Assembly: GCA_964383325.1 (NCBI GenBank)
Contig: CAYLGY010000070.1
Coordinates: 1 to 13,958, forward strand
Length of the DNA: 13,958 nt
From: CAYLGY01 sp964383325
Lineage (GTDB): Bacteria; Pseudomonadota; Alphaproteobacteria; Rhizobiales; Rhizobiaceae
Reading direction: 5' to 3'
The notes below the pieces were generated by a model. The model did not search any database and was not told the origin of the DNA. It saw nothing but the letters and a program-made list of their open reading frames with translations. Shown here piece by piece: positions 5,939 through 12,617 of the stretch. The position numbers and the translations under genes are program-made. Numbering within the stretch: the stretch's first letter is position 1; every line of letters begins with the position of its first letter.

Positions 5939-7212
5939 TGCTGAGTTACATGAATCTGGGAATCGCGCCCCTTGCACTTCCCTTCACCCCTGGCCCCGAT
6001 GGCGCAGCGCCGGTCCAGGAAAGCCGCTGGCATGCTGGTCAAGGCTGGTTCGAAGGCCAGGTGCTGCGCTCAGTATCGGCATATCTCGCCGCTGCAGGCG
6101 GCAGTTTCCAGCGCGCCTCGCTGGCGTCGCGTTTCGATGCGGATGGCAATTTGCAGGTGGTGCAGGCCCATGAGCTGCGCCTCGATCACCATCCGCAGTC
6201 CGGCGAGGCGCTCGGCTACCGGGCCGAGGGGCAACGGACGAACAATCTTCGCCATACGGACTTCGCCGAAGGCTGGACGGCCGCGCTCGGCGCGCCATCC
6301 GACAGCGATGAAAGCTGGAGGACCGTGACCGAACCCTTCGCCCCGGCGCTGGAAGTGACGCAGATTGCCGCAGGCGGCGGAATCCGCCAGCCGACCGGCA
6401 GCGCCGGCGGCAGTGGCCGGACCTTTGCCAGCGGCTGGATCCGGACGGATTTCGAACTGCGCCTGCATGGCGAGAACACTTCCGGTTCCAGCGCACTGGC
6501 AATCATCCCCCAAAGCGACGGGGATTATGCGCTCGGGAATGGCGCCAGGATTCTCGCCCGAAAGCATGGCGGGATCTGGTTCAGCCATGAGTTCGGCACG
6601 TTCGATGCCATCAATTTCCAGCTTCGTTTCCGGACCACCCAGCCTTATGCGCCGGCCGGATCGAAATTCATCCTCTTCGCGCCGCAGCTGGAAAAAGCCG
6701 GGTTCAGCTCGACCCATATCCCTGCCGGCGCTGTCCATGCGACGCGGCTGGCCGATTCACTCTCCTTCGCCCGCACCGCGCAGGCTGCCGGCACAGTGCT
6801 CGTCCACGCCCGAACCGCGCATGGAACTGACGGTGAACAGGTGCTGTGGCAATGGGACGATGGCACCGAGGACAACCGCTATCGTCTCTTTCGCGATGCC
6901 GATGGCGACCTGCGGCTGGTCGTGACGGTCGCAGGCGTCAACCGGGTCGATCTTCCCGTCGGGCAGGCGGCAAATGACAGCAATCTTTCCGTAGCCTGCT
7001 CATGGGAAGCCGGGAAATTCTCGGCCTCCCTCAATGGCAGTGCCGCCGTGACAAGCCTCACCTATGCCGGACCCTTGCCTGCAGTGGACAGATTGCGCGA
7101 GGGTAATGACACGGCCGGCAATGGCTGGTTCGGCACCATTGGCCGCATGGCGCTCCATGCGGCAGCCTATCCGGATGCAGAACTTGCAGTCATGAGCGCC
7201 CTGCCGGCTTGA
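5938..7212 (+). CDS. Phage-type receptor-binding fibre with lectin-like domains
   Basis: The protein (424 aa) shows a domain order familiar from phage fibres of alphaproteobacteria. Residues 61-105 follow the motif A-x-R-F-D-x-D-G-N, then L-R-L-D-H-H-P-x-x-G-E-A-x-G and a Q-R-T-N-N-L step, where family members usually read E-x-R-T-N-L-L. A first beta-sandwich spans about 110-275 and ends with APQLEKAGFSSTHIP, a hallmark of concanavalin/CBM-like fibre modules. A second LamG-like sandwich spans about 280-424 and ends with a YPDAEL step. The ATG at 5938 overlaps the previous TGA and has GGGAG five bases upstream; a GTG at 5935 would add one residue but leaves poor spacing. No signal peptide is present, consistent with cytoplasmic particle assembly. 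It probably binds cell-surface glycans. No hydrolase active site was recognised. Confidence 0.72.
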   Translation: MLSYMNLGIAPLALPFTPGPDGAAPVQESRWHAGQGWFEGQVLRSVSAYLAAAGGSFQRASLASRFDADGNLQVVQAHELRLDHHPQSGEALGYRAEGQRTNNLRHTDFAEGWTAALGAPSDSDESWRTVTEPFAPALEVTQIAAGGGIRQPTGSAGGSGRTFASGWIRTDFELRLHGENTSGSSALAIIPQSDGDYALGNGARILARKHGGIWFSHEFGTFDAINFQLRFRTTQPYAPAGSKFILFAPQLEKAGFSSTHIPAGAVHATRLADSLSFARTAQAAGTVLVHARTAHGTDGEQVLWQWDDGTEDNRYRLFRDADGDLRLVVTVAGVNRVDLPVGQAANDSNLSVACSWEAGKFSASLNGSAAVTSLTYAGPLPAVDRLREGNDTAGNGWFGTIGRMALHAAAYPDAELAVMSALPA

Positions 7213-7571
7213 ACCTTGCAACGCGCCCCTTCAACACCCGCAACCAGGCGTCCGGAGGCCTTGAATCCGGCAAGCATTGGGCGCCGGCTCGATGTCGCGG
7301 CCTCGCGCGGCGCGGGCAGTCCCCTGCGGAAACATGTCCCGTCTGGCCCGGCACCGGTACGGACGATGGCTGTAATCCGCTTCCTCCCGCCGCGGTGTCG
7401 GGTCACCCTGAAATTCGATGGAGTACCGGGATTGTCCAGAAGATGCTTCCCCTTCCCGGTCCATCGCTTCCCACCTTGATGCGCGCCGGTGGATCGGCCA
7501 CCCTGGACCAGCTCACCTGAATGGCGCAGGTTCCGGTCCGGAAAGCGGAGACCACTTTCCGGGAGACTGCG
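7213..7571. other. Convergent intergenic region after the fibre gene and aapP
   Basis: About 360 bases lie between the stop of the last fibre gene and the stop of aapP. Short open frames exist on both strands (for example 7209-7520), but none has a plausible ribosome-binding site, recognisable motif or credible amino acid makeup. The only strong structure is the inverted repeat at 7538-7562. No attachment site, integrase remnant or tRNA fragment was seen. Confidence 0.6.
7538..7562 (-). terminator. Inverted repeat after aapP, possible terminator or mRNA 3' stabiliser
   Basis: Perfect 8-bp arms CCGGAAAG (7538-7545) and CTTTCCGG (7555-7562) enclose a 9-base loop, 10 bases past the aapP stop on the minus strand. 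An overlapping alternative stem, TTCCGG-T-CCGGAA, sits at 7531-7543. No T run follows on either strand, so intrinsic termination is doubtful. Protection of the aap mRNA 3' end is as likely. Confidence 0.45.
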
Positions 7572-8375
7572 CTAATGCAGGATCTGGCTCAGAAACAGCT
7601 TCGTGCGTTCGTGCTGCGGATTCTCGAAGAAGGCACGCGGCTCGTTCTGCTCGACCACCTGGCCCTGGTCCATGAAGATGACGCGATTGGCCACCTTGCG
7701 GGCAAAGCCCATTTCATGCGTGACGCAGAGCATGGTCATGCCCTCCTCGGCAAGGGAAACCATTGTGTCGAGCACTTCCTTGATCATTTCTGGATCGAGG
7801 GCCGAGGTCGGCTCATCGAACAGCATGATGCGCGGATTCATGCACAGGGAACGCGCAATCGCCACGCGCTGCTGCTGTCCGCCCGAGAGCTGGCCCGGAT
7901 ATTTATTCGCCTGCTCCGGGATCTTTACCCGCTCGAGGAAATGCATCGCGGTTTCCTCCGCCTGCTTCTTCGGGGTCTTGCGTACCCAGATCGGCGCCAG
8001 CGTGCAGTTCTCGAGGATGGTGAGATGCGGAAAGAGATTGAAATGCTGGAAGACCATGCCGACTTCGCGCCGGACCTCGTCGATCCGCTTCAGATCATTG
8101 GTCAGTTCGATGCCGTCGACCACGATCCGCCCCTGCTGGTGCTCCTCAAGCCGGTTGATGCAGCGGATGAGGGTCGATTTGCCCGAGCCCGACGGCCCAC
8201 AAATCACAATCCGCTCGCCACGCATCACTGTGAGGTTGATGTCGCGCAAGACGTGATAGGCGCCGTACCATTTGTGCATGCCGCTGATCTGGACGGCGAT
8301 ATCGGTATCGGACACCCGCATGCGCGAAGTATCGGCATGGATCTGCTCTTGCTCGATGTTAGTTGCTGCACGCAT
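7572..8375 (-). CDS. aapP: General L-amino acid ABC transporter, ATP-binding subunit
   Basis: This 267-aa ATPase powers the AapJQMP importer from the cytoplasmic face. All ABC landmarks are intact: Walker A GPSGSGKST at 60-68, Q-loop Gln110 (FQHFNLFPH), signature LSGGQ at 163-167, Walker B IMLFDEP at 183-189 and the switch His220 (CVTHEMGFA). Ending LSQILH and the sequence RCINRLEEHQ place it in the polar amino acid transporter ATPases. The ATG at 8375 was chosen because GGGAGG precedes it at good spacing. An in-frame ATG at 8390 overlaps the aapM stop (TAATG) and would add five residues; its own ribosome-binding site is poor. The N-terminal 25 residues before the first beta strand are longer than in typical rhizobial AapP and look unstructured. 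It is last in the operon. Confidence 0.95.
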   Translation of the reverse strand: MRAATNIEQEQIHADTSRMRVSDTDIAVQISGMHKWYGAYHVLRDINLTVMRGERIVICGPSGSGKSTLIRCINRLEEHQQGRIVVDGIELTNDLKRIDEVRREVGMVFQHFNLFPHLTILENCTLAPIWVRKTPKKQAEETAMHFLERVKIPEQANKYPGQLSGGQQQRVAIARSLCMNPRIMLFDEPTSALDPEMIKEVLDTMVSLAEEGMTMLCVTHEMGFARKVANRVIFMDQGQVVEQNEPRAFFENPQHERTKLFLSQILH

Positions 8376-8389
8376 GGTGCTGCCTCCCA

Positions 8390-9814
8390 TTATTTGTGCC
8401 CGGTATCGAGGCGCCGTTCCATGTACTGGGAGTAGCGCGACATGCCGAAGCAGAAGAAGAAGAAGATGATTGCGGCGAAAAGGTACCCGCTCAGGGACTG
8501 CACAGGCGATGCCCAGTTCGGGTCGGTGAAGGAAAGCTGGATCGCGCCAAGGAAATCGAACAGGCCGATGATCAGCACGAGGGTCGTGTCCTTGAACAGG
8601 CTGATGAAGGTGTTGACGATGCCCGGAATGACCAGCTTCAGCGCCTGCGGCAGGATGATGAGCCGTATGGTTGGCCCATAGGGAAGGCCCAGCGCATGGG
8701 CGCCTTCATACTGCCCTTTTGGAATGGCCTGAAGTCCGCCGCGAACGACCTCCGCCATGTAGGCGGCGGAGAACAGCGCCACGCCGATTAGGGCGCGGAG
8801 CAGCTTGTCAAAGGTCACGCCTTCCGGCAGGAAGAGCGGCAGCATGACCGAGGACATGAACAGGACGGTGATCAGCGGCACGCCGCGCCAGAACTCGATG
8901 AAGGTCACCGAGAGAAACCGGATGATCGGCATTCTCGAGCGCCGGCCGAGCGCCAGCAGGATGCCGAGCGGCAGCGAGGCCGCGATGCCCGAGACGGCGA
9001 TGACCAGCGTGACCAGCAGGCCGCCCCATAATTCGGTTTCCACGGGTCGCAAGCCGAAATCGGTTGCAGTGAGCCCAATGACGATCCCGATGGTCGCCAT
9101 GATGCCCAGTACCAGGCGCAAATTCGGCCTCGGATCGGCATCCGCACCCCTTGCCAGGATGAAAGCCAGCCCGCACAGCCCCGCCGTAACGAACAGATAG
9201 TCGAGCCAGAAGCCTGCGGCGCCGCTGGCCAGCAATCCATCCGGCAGGAGAAATCCGCCCAGCTCCACATTGCCGCCGCTCAGCAGGATGAAGGCGGCGA
9301 CCGGGAAGACCAGCGCCAGATAGGCAATGGTCTCCCGCTTGAAGGGCAGGCTCGCGATCAGAAGCGGGACCAGGCCGGCAATGAGCATGAGCCCGACCAG
9401 ATTTACCCGCCAGATCTCCTCCACCGGGTAGCGGCCATAGACGAACTGGCCGAAATAGGAGCCGACATAGGCCCAGCAGGCGCCGAACCACCCCTCGGGC
9501 TGAATGCCGCCCTGCGAGACGGAGGTGCAGGCGGCACGGCCATCTCCGGACCAGACGGCCTCGAACAGGGCAAAATTCAGAACAGGCGGCAGGACTAGCC
9601 AGAGCACATAGGCCGCCACCAGCGTTGCAAGCGTGCTTCCCCAGCTCGAGAACAGGTTCTGGCGCGCCCAGTGCACCGGCCCGCTCTGGCCGGAAGGCGC
9701 CGCGAGTGGCGGCTGCATCCGGTCACGCACGAAGCGAAGGGAAATGCTGTCACGGTGGCGCGGGGGCTGGCCCGTGGCGCCCGCACCGCGCGGGAACGTG
9801 GAATCGTGGGTCAT
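8390..9814 (-). CDS. aapM: General L-amino acid ABC transporter, permease (AapM type)
   Basis: The gene encodes a 474-aa inner-membrane permease that pairs with AapQ. After a polar N-terminal tail (1-58) there are hydrophobic spans near 59-80, 137-155 and 162-180, more at about 196-220 and 234-250, and the conserved transport core from about 262. The AapM/BztC-type phrase QGGIQPEGWFGACWA is at 101-115. The coupling helix carries the EAA-like motif GAHALGLPYG...LPQA at 371-391, which contacts AapP. The ATG at 9814 lies two bases after the aapQ stop, with GGAGAGG upstream; a longer frame starting at 9844 would overlap aapQ. The protein is some 90 residues longer than the rhizobial AapM I recall (about 384 aa), because of extra hydrophobic sequence at about 181-258 and the long N-terminal tail. 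It is closer in size to Rhodobacter BztC. Confidence 0.93.
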   Translation of the reverse strand: MTHDSTFPRGAGATGQPPRHRDSISLRFVRDRMQPPLAAPSGQSGPVHWARQNLFSSWGSTLATLVAAYVLWLVLPPVLNFALFEAVWSGDGRAACTSVSQGGIQPEGWFGACWAYVGSYFGQFVYGRYPVEEIWRVNLVGLMLIAGLVPLLIASLPFKRETIAYLALVFPVAAFILLSGGNVELGGFLLPDGLLASGAAGFWLDYLFVTAGLCGLAFILARGADADPRPNLRLVLGIMATIGIVIGLTATDFGLRPVETELWGGLLVTLVIAVSGIAASLPLGILLALGRRSRMPIIRFLSVTFIEFWRGVPLITVLFMSSVMLPLFLPEGVTFDKLLRALIGVALFSAAYMAEVVRGGLQAIPKGQYEGAHALGLPYGPTIRLIILPQALKLVIPGIVNTFISLFKDTTLVLIIGLFDFLGAIQLSFTDPNWASPVQSLSGYLFAAIIFFFFCFGMSRYSQYMERRLDTGHK

Positions 9815-9815
9815 C

Positions 9816-11012
9816 TCACCTCTCCACCAGCGCCATCCTGCCATTGTACCAGTTCATGAAGAACGAGGTCAGCAGCGACAGGGCCAGATAGGTCAACATG
9901 GTCATCAGAAGGATCTCGACCGCCTGACCGGTCTGGTTCAGGGCAGTACCGGCAAACACCGAAACGAGATCGGGATAGGCGATGGCAACCGCCAGCGACG
10001 AATTCTTGGTCAGATTGAGGAACTGGCTGGTCAGCGGCGGGATGATGATGCGCATCGCCTGTGGAATGACGACGAGGCGCAGGGTCAGACCTGGCCGGAT
10101 ACCCAGCGCGTGCGCAGCTTCCGACTGTCCCTTGCGGACGCCGAGTATTCCGGCGCGGACGATTTCGGCGATAAAGGCTGCGGTATAGGTCGAGAGTGCC
10201 AGCAGAAGCGCGATCAGTTCGGGAAAGACGCGCGCACCACCCTGCGGACCGAACTTGCCCAGTTCAGGCAGGATGAAGGTCACCGGCTGGCCCGCGGCCA
10301 GATAGGCAACCGCCGGCAGGCCGATACAGAGCGCCAGCGCCAGCCGGAACACGGGAAAGGTCTGCCCGGTGCGAATCTGGCGGCTCCGGCTCCAGCGCGA
10401 AACCGCGACCACCAGCGCCGCCGCAATCAGCAACGCCCACAGGATCAGATCTGCGCCCTCGCCAAAGACCGGCTTCGGGGCATACCAGCCCGCGACATTG
10501 ACCTGGCCGAACACGCCGAGATCCATCGATTCCCGCCGGGACGGCAACAGACGCAGCACGGCGAAATACCAGATGAAGATCTGCAGCAGCACCGGCACAT
10601 TGCGCAAGGACTCGACATAGAGACTGGCCAGCGACCGGGCGATCCAGTTCTTCGACAGTCGGGCGATCCCGACCGTGAAGCCGATCGCCGTTGCCAGCAC
10701 CACGCCGAGCGCCGCAACCAGCAGCGTATTGCTCAGCCCGACAAGATAGACATCCCAATAGGTCGCACTCGCCGGGTCATAGGCAAGCAGCGACTGGCTG
10801 ATCTGAAAGCTTGCATTGCGATCCAGAAAGCCAAACCCCGAGGCGATATTCGCCGCCCTGAGATTGGCGAACATGTTCTCCACGCCGGCCCAGAGCAGCC
10901 ATGCCACTGCAGCCAGCAGAACGACCTGCACCGTTACGCTCCGGACTGCCGGATTGTTCAGCCAGGCGACCTTGGGTGGCTTTACCTCCACACCCATGGT
11001 TTCGACGGTCAT
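9816..11012 (-). CDS. aapQ: General L-amino acid ABC transporter, permease (AapQ type)
   Basis: This 398-aa inner-membrane permease of the HisM/GlnP class has a short cytoplasmic N terminus, a span at about 25-43, and a periplasmic stretch including GFGFLDRNASFQISQSLLAY, a phrase typical of AapQ/BztB. A further span leads into SNTLLVAALGV. Several more helices follow, then the EAA-like coupling motif EAAHALGIRPG...VIPQA and the segment NLTKNSSLAVAIAYPDLV near the C terminus. The ATG at 11012 has GGAGGTGG at good spacing. The stop is one base from the start of aapM (TGAGATG), so both permeases should be made in equal amounts. It forms the membrane channel with AapM. The 307-bp gap to aapJ upstream contains hairpins that may lower its expression relative to the binding protein. 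Confidence 0.94.
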   Translation of the reverse strand: MTVETMGVEVKPPKVAWLNNPAVRSVTVQVVLLAAVAWLLWAGVENMFANLRAANIASGFGFLDRNASFQISQSLLAYDPASATYWDVYLVGLSNTLLVAALGVVLATAIGFTVGIARLSKNWIARSLASLYVESLRNVPVLLQIFIWYFAVLRLLPSRRESMDLGVFGQVNVAGWYAPKPVFGEGADLILWALLIAAALVVAVSRWSRSRQIRTGQTFPVFRLALALCIGLPAVAYLAAGQPVTFILPELGKFGPQGGARVFPELIALLLALSTYTAAFIAEIVRAGILGVRKGQSEAAHALGIRPGLTLRLVVIPQAMRIIIPPLTSQFLNLTKNSSLAVAIAYPDLVSVFAGTALNQTGQAVEILLMTMLTYLALSLLTSFFMNWYNGRMALVER

Positions 11013-11319
11013 TGCCCACCTCCAAGTTCAGGAATCCAGCCTCCGGCCGAGATCGGCGGGACTGGTGATTGGAGTGGGTGTACCCCGAGAGCACTATGGC
11101 TAGTGTACTATAGAGTACCCTTCAGGCCAGTTTGACTGTCCGGAGCCGAGACGCTGGCGCCAGCGCCACTGCACGGGCTGACGACCCGAAAATGCAAGGG
11201 ACGGACGCCCAGACCGACGCCCGCCCCTTGCATCTCTGCTTCCCCGGCTTGCCTGCAATGGCAGGAAGCCCCCGGCGAACCGCTGGCACGCGCAGCGGCT
11301 CGCCCGCTTTTCTGTTCAC
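11013..11319 (-). promoter_or_regulatory. Hairpin-rich spacer between aapJ and aapQ
   Basis: In transcript order after the aapJ stop there is a bulged stem at about 11245-11274 (outer CCGG pair, inner CCTGC/GCAGG around an AATG loop). Next come 9-bp perfect arms ATGCAAGGG (11192-11200) and CCCTTGCAT (11225-11233), then a 14-bp perfect palindrome at 11152-11165, and GTACT-ATAG-AGTAC at 11105-11118. No protein is encoded. In binding-protein transporter operons such structures commonly stabilise the upstream mRNA or attenuate transcription, so the binding protein outnumbers the permeases. An internal promoter could also exist: TATAGT on the minus strand at 11112-11107 resembles a -10 box, but no -35 box fits. 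Confidence 0.55.
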
Positions 11320-12339
11320 CTACCGGATCGGCATGCCGTATTGCAGCCCGCCCTTGGTCCACAGCGCATTCTGGCCGCGCGCAATGGCCATCGGCGTGTC
11401 GGGGCCGAGATTGCGGTCGAACACTTCGCCATAATTGCCGACGCGAACGATAATCTGATAGGCCCAATCATTGGACAGGCCCAGCGCACTGCCGAACTCG
11501 CCCTCGGTACCAAGAATCCGGCGAATGTCCGGATTGTTGGATTCACGCATCTCATCGGCATTGGTCGAACTGACGCCCAGTTCCTCGGCATTGAGCATGG
11601 CATAATGGACCCAGCGGACAATATCCAGCCATTGATCATCACCCTGCCGGACCACAGGCCCGAGCGGTTCCTTCGAGATGACCTCCGGAAGAACCATATG
11701 CTCTTCGGGATTGGACAGTTTCAGCCGCTGGGCATAGATTCCGGACTGGTCGTCCGTATAGACGTCGCAGCGACCCGCATCATATGCCGCAACGACCTCG
11801 TCCTGCTTCTCGAAGGTGACGAGTTCGTAGTCGAGATGGTTGGCGCGGAAGAAGTCGGCGACATTCATCTCGGTGGTCGTGCCCGAGGCCGTACAGATCG
11901 CGGCGCCGTCAAGTCCAAGCACCGAACCGACGCCGGCATCCTTGCGCACCAGGAAGCCCTGGCCGTCATAATAATTTACTGCCGCGAAGTTCAGCCCGAG
12001 CGAGGTGTCGCGCGACATCGTCCACGTCGTGACGCGCGCCAGCACGTCGATCTCGCCGGATTGCAGCGCGGTGAAGCGCTCCTTGGACGAAAGCGGCGAA
12101 AAACGGACGGCTTCCGCATCGTTGAAGATCGCCGCGGCCAGCGCCCGGCAGAAATCGACGTCAATGCCGCTCCAGTTGCCATTCGAATCCGAATTGGAGA
12201 AGCCGGGCATGCCCTGGCTGACACCGCATTGCACAAAGCCCTTTGCCCTCACGGAGTCGAGCGTCGACGCAGAAGCAGCCGCTGCGCCAAGCACAAGCGC
12301 GCCCGCGGCGAGCGCCGCAAGTCTAGAAATTCCGATCAT
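11320..12339 (-). CDS. aapJ: General L-amino acid ABC transporter, periplasmic binding protein
   Basis: The precursor is 339 aa, the usual AapJ size. It begins with a Sec signal peptide (hydrophobic 8-22, cleavage likely after ASA at 22-24), then the mature start TLDSVRAKGFVQCGVSQGMPG. The WSGIDVDFCRALAAAIF and LQSGEIDVLARVTTWTMSRD segments are the family's ligand-pocket regions, where the bound amino acid's alpha-amino and carboxyl groups are held. It binds a broad range of L-amino acids in the periplasm and delivers them to AapQM. The ATG at 12339 was chosen because it gives the compact signal peptide and has GGAAGG at good spacing. The ATG at 12354 also has AGGAG upstream, but that sequence lies in a stem-loop. 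It is the first gene of the operon, divergent from metC. Confidence 0.95.
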   Translation of the reverse strand: MIGISRLAALAAGALVLGAAAASASTLDSVRAKGFVQCGVSQGMPGFSNSDSNGNWSGIDVDFCRALAAAIFNDAEAVRFSPLSSKERFTALQSGEIDVLARVTTWTMSRDTSLGLNFAAVNYYDGQGFLVRKDAGVGSVLGLDGAAICTASGTTTEMNVADFFRANHLDYELVTFEKQDEVVAAYDAGRCDVYTDDQSGIYAQRLKLSNPEEHMVLPEVISKEPLGPVVRQGDDQWLDIVRWVHYAMLNAEELGVSSTNADEMRESNNPDIRRILGTEGEFGSALGLSNDWAYQIIVRVGNYGEVFDRNLGPDTPMAIARGQNALWTKGGLQYGMPIR

Positions 12340-12617
12340 GATGTACCTTCCCATTTCTGGCCGCTCCTGCGGCCATCCCACTAGTCTTCGATCATCCCAG
12401 GGGACCGGATGGTAACCGGATTGATGCCATGACCTTGCGGCCTGCAATCTTCATCGTTGCTCCCCCCCAGAAACGCGGTGACAGCAAAAAGCATTCTTGC
12501 CCCAAGGTCAAGTCAATTTCGAGCACACATGCCAGAAACGTACCGTTGCGCTGGCAAGGAGAGCCGTCTAGACGGGGAAGTCAAGCAAACCGATTTCGTG
12601 ACACAGGGGCTGGACCG
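12340..12617. promoter_or_regulatory. Divergent aapJ-metC control region
   Basis: This 278-bp region must promote both genes. On the minus strand overlapping -35-like boxes TTGACT and TTGACC occur at 12516-12506; no good -10 follows. They overlap a 17-bp imperfect inverted repeat at 12496-12512 (CTTGCCC / GGTCAAG, 6 of 7 pairs). A heptamer ACCGGAT is repeated at 12404-12410 and 12415-12421, 11 bases apart. A 12-bp perfect palindrome CCGTCTAGACGG lies at 12564-12575 upstream of metC. A stem-loop sits near aapJ at 12358-12375. No SAM riboswitch pattern and no sigma-54 promoter pattern (GG and GC doublets at the expected spacing) were recognised. Confidence 0.45.
12358..12375 (-). promoter_or_regulatory. 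Stem-loop in the aapJ 5' leader
   Basis: Perfect 7-bp arms TGGCCGC and GCGGCCA enclose a 4-base loop (AGGA on the minus strand). The element ends 18 bases before the aapJ start, just upstream of its ribosome-binding site. It would leave the site at GGAAGG free but masks the AGGAG that could serve the alternative ATG at 12354. It may act as a 5' stabiliser. Confidence 0.5.

Noticed and set aside
7209..7520. Possible 103-aa gene after the last fibre gene
   Set aside because: No ribosome-binding site, no motif, composition typical of non-coding DNA; it starts inside the previous gene without the clean stop/start overlap seen in the cassette.
4409..7571. Complete prophage or integrative element with attachment sites
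   Set aside because: No integrase, repressor, replication, packaging or capsid gene, and no flanking direct repeats or tRNA fragment were noticed on either side.
7521..8435. 304-aa plus-strand open frame opposite aapP
   Set aside because: aapP has every ABC motif in the minus frame. The antisense product has no recognisable domain.
9633..11135. 500-aa plus-strand open frame opposite aapQ and aapM
   Set aside because: Rich in Gln, Arg and His in the way expected of the antisense of membrane proteins at high GC. aapQ and aapM are clear on the minus strand with good starts.
11341..12384. 347-aa plus-strand open frame opposite aapJ
   Set aside because: It is a shadow of aapJ, whose signal peptide and ligand-binding motifs are plain on the minus strand.
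12340..12617. SAM or SAH riboswitch upstream of metC
   Set aside because: The conserved core sequences of these riboswitches were not found; only short palindromes and repeats are present.
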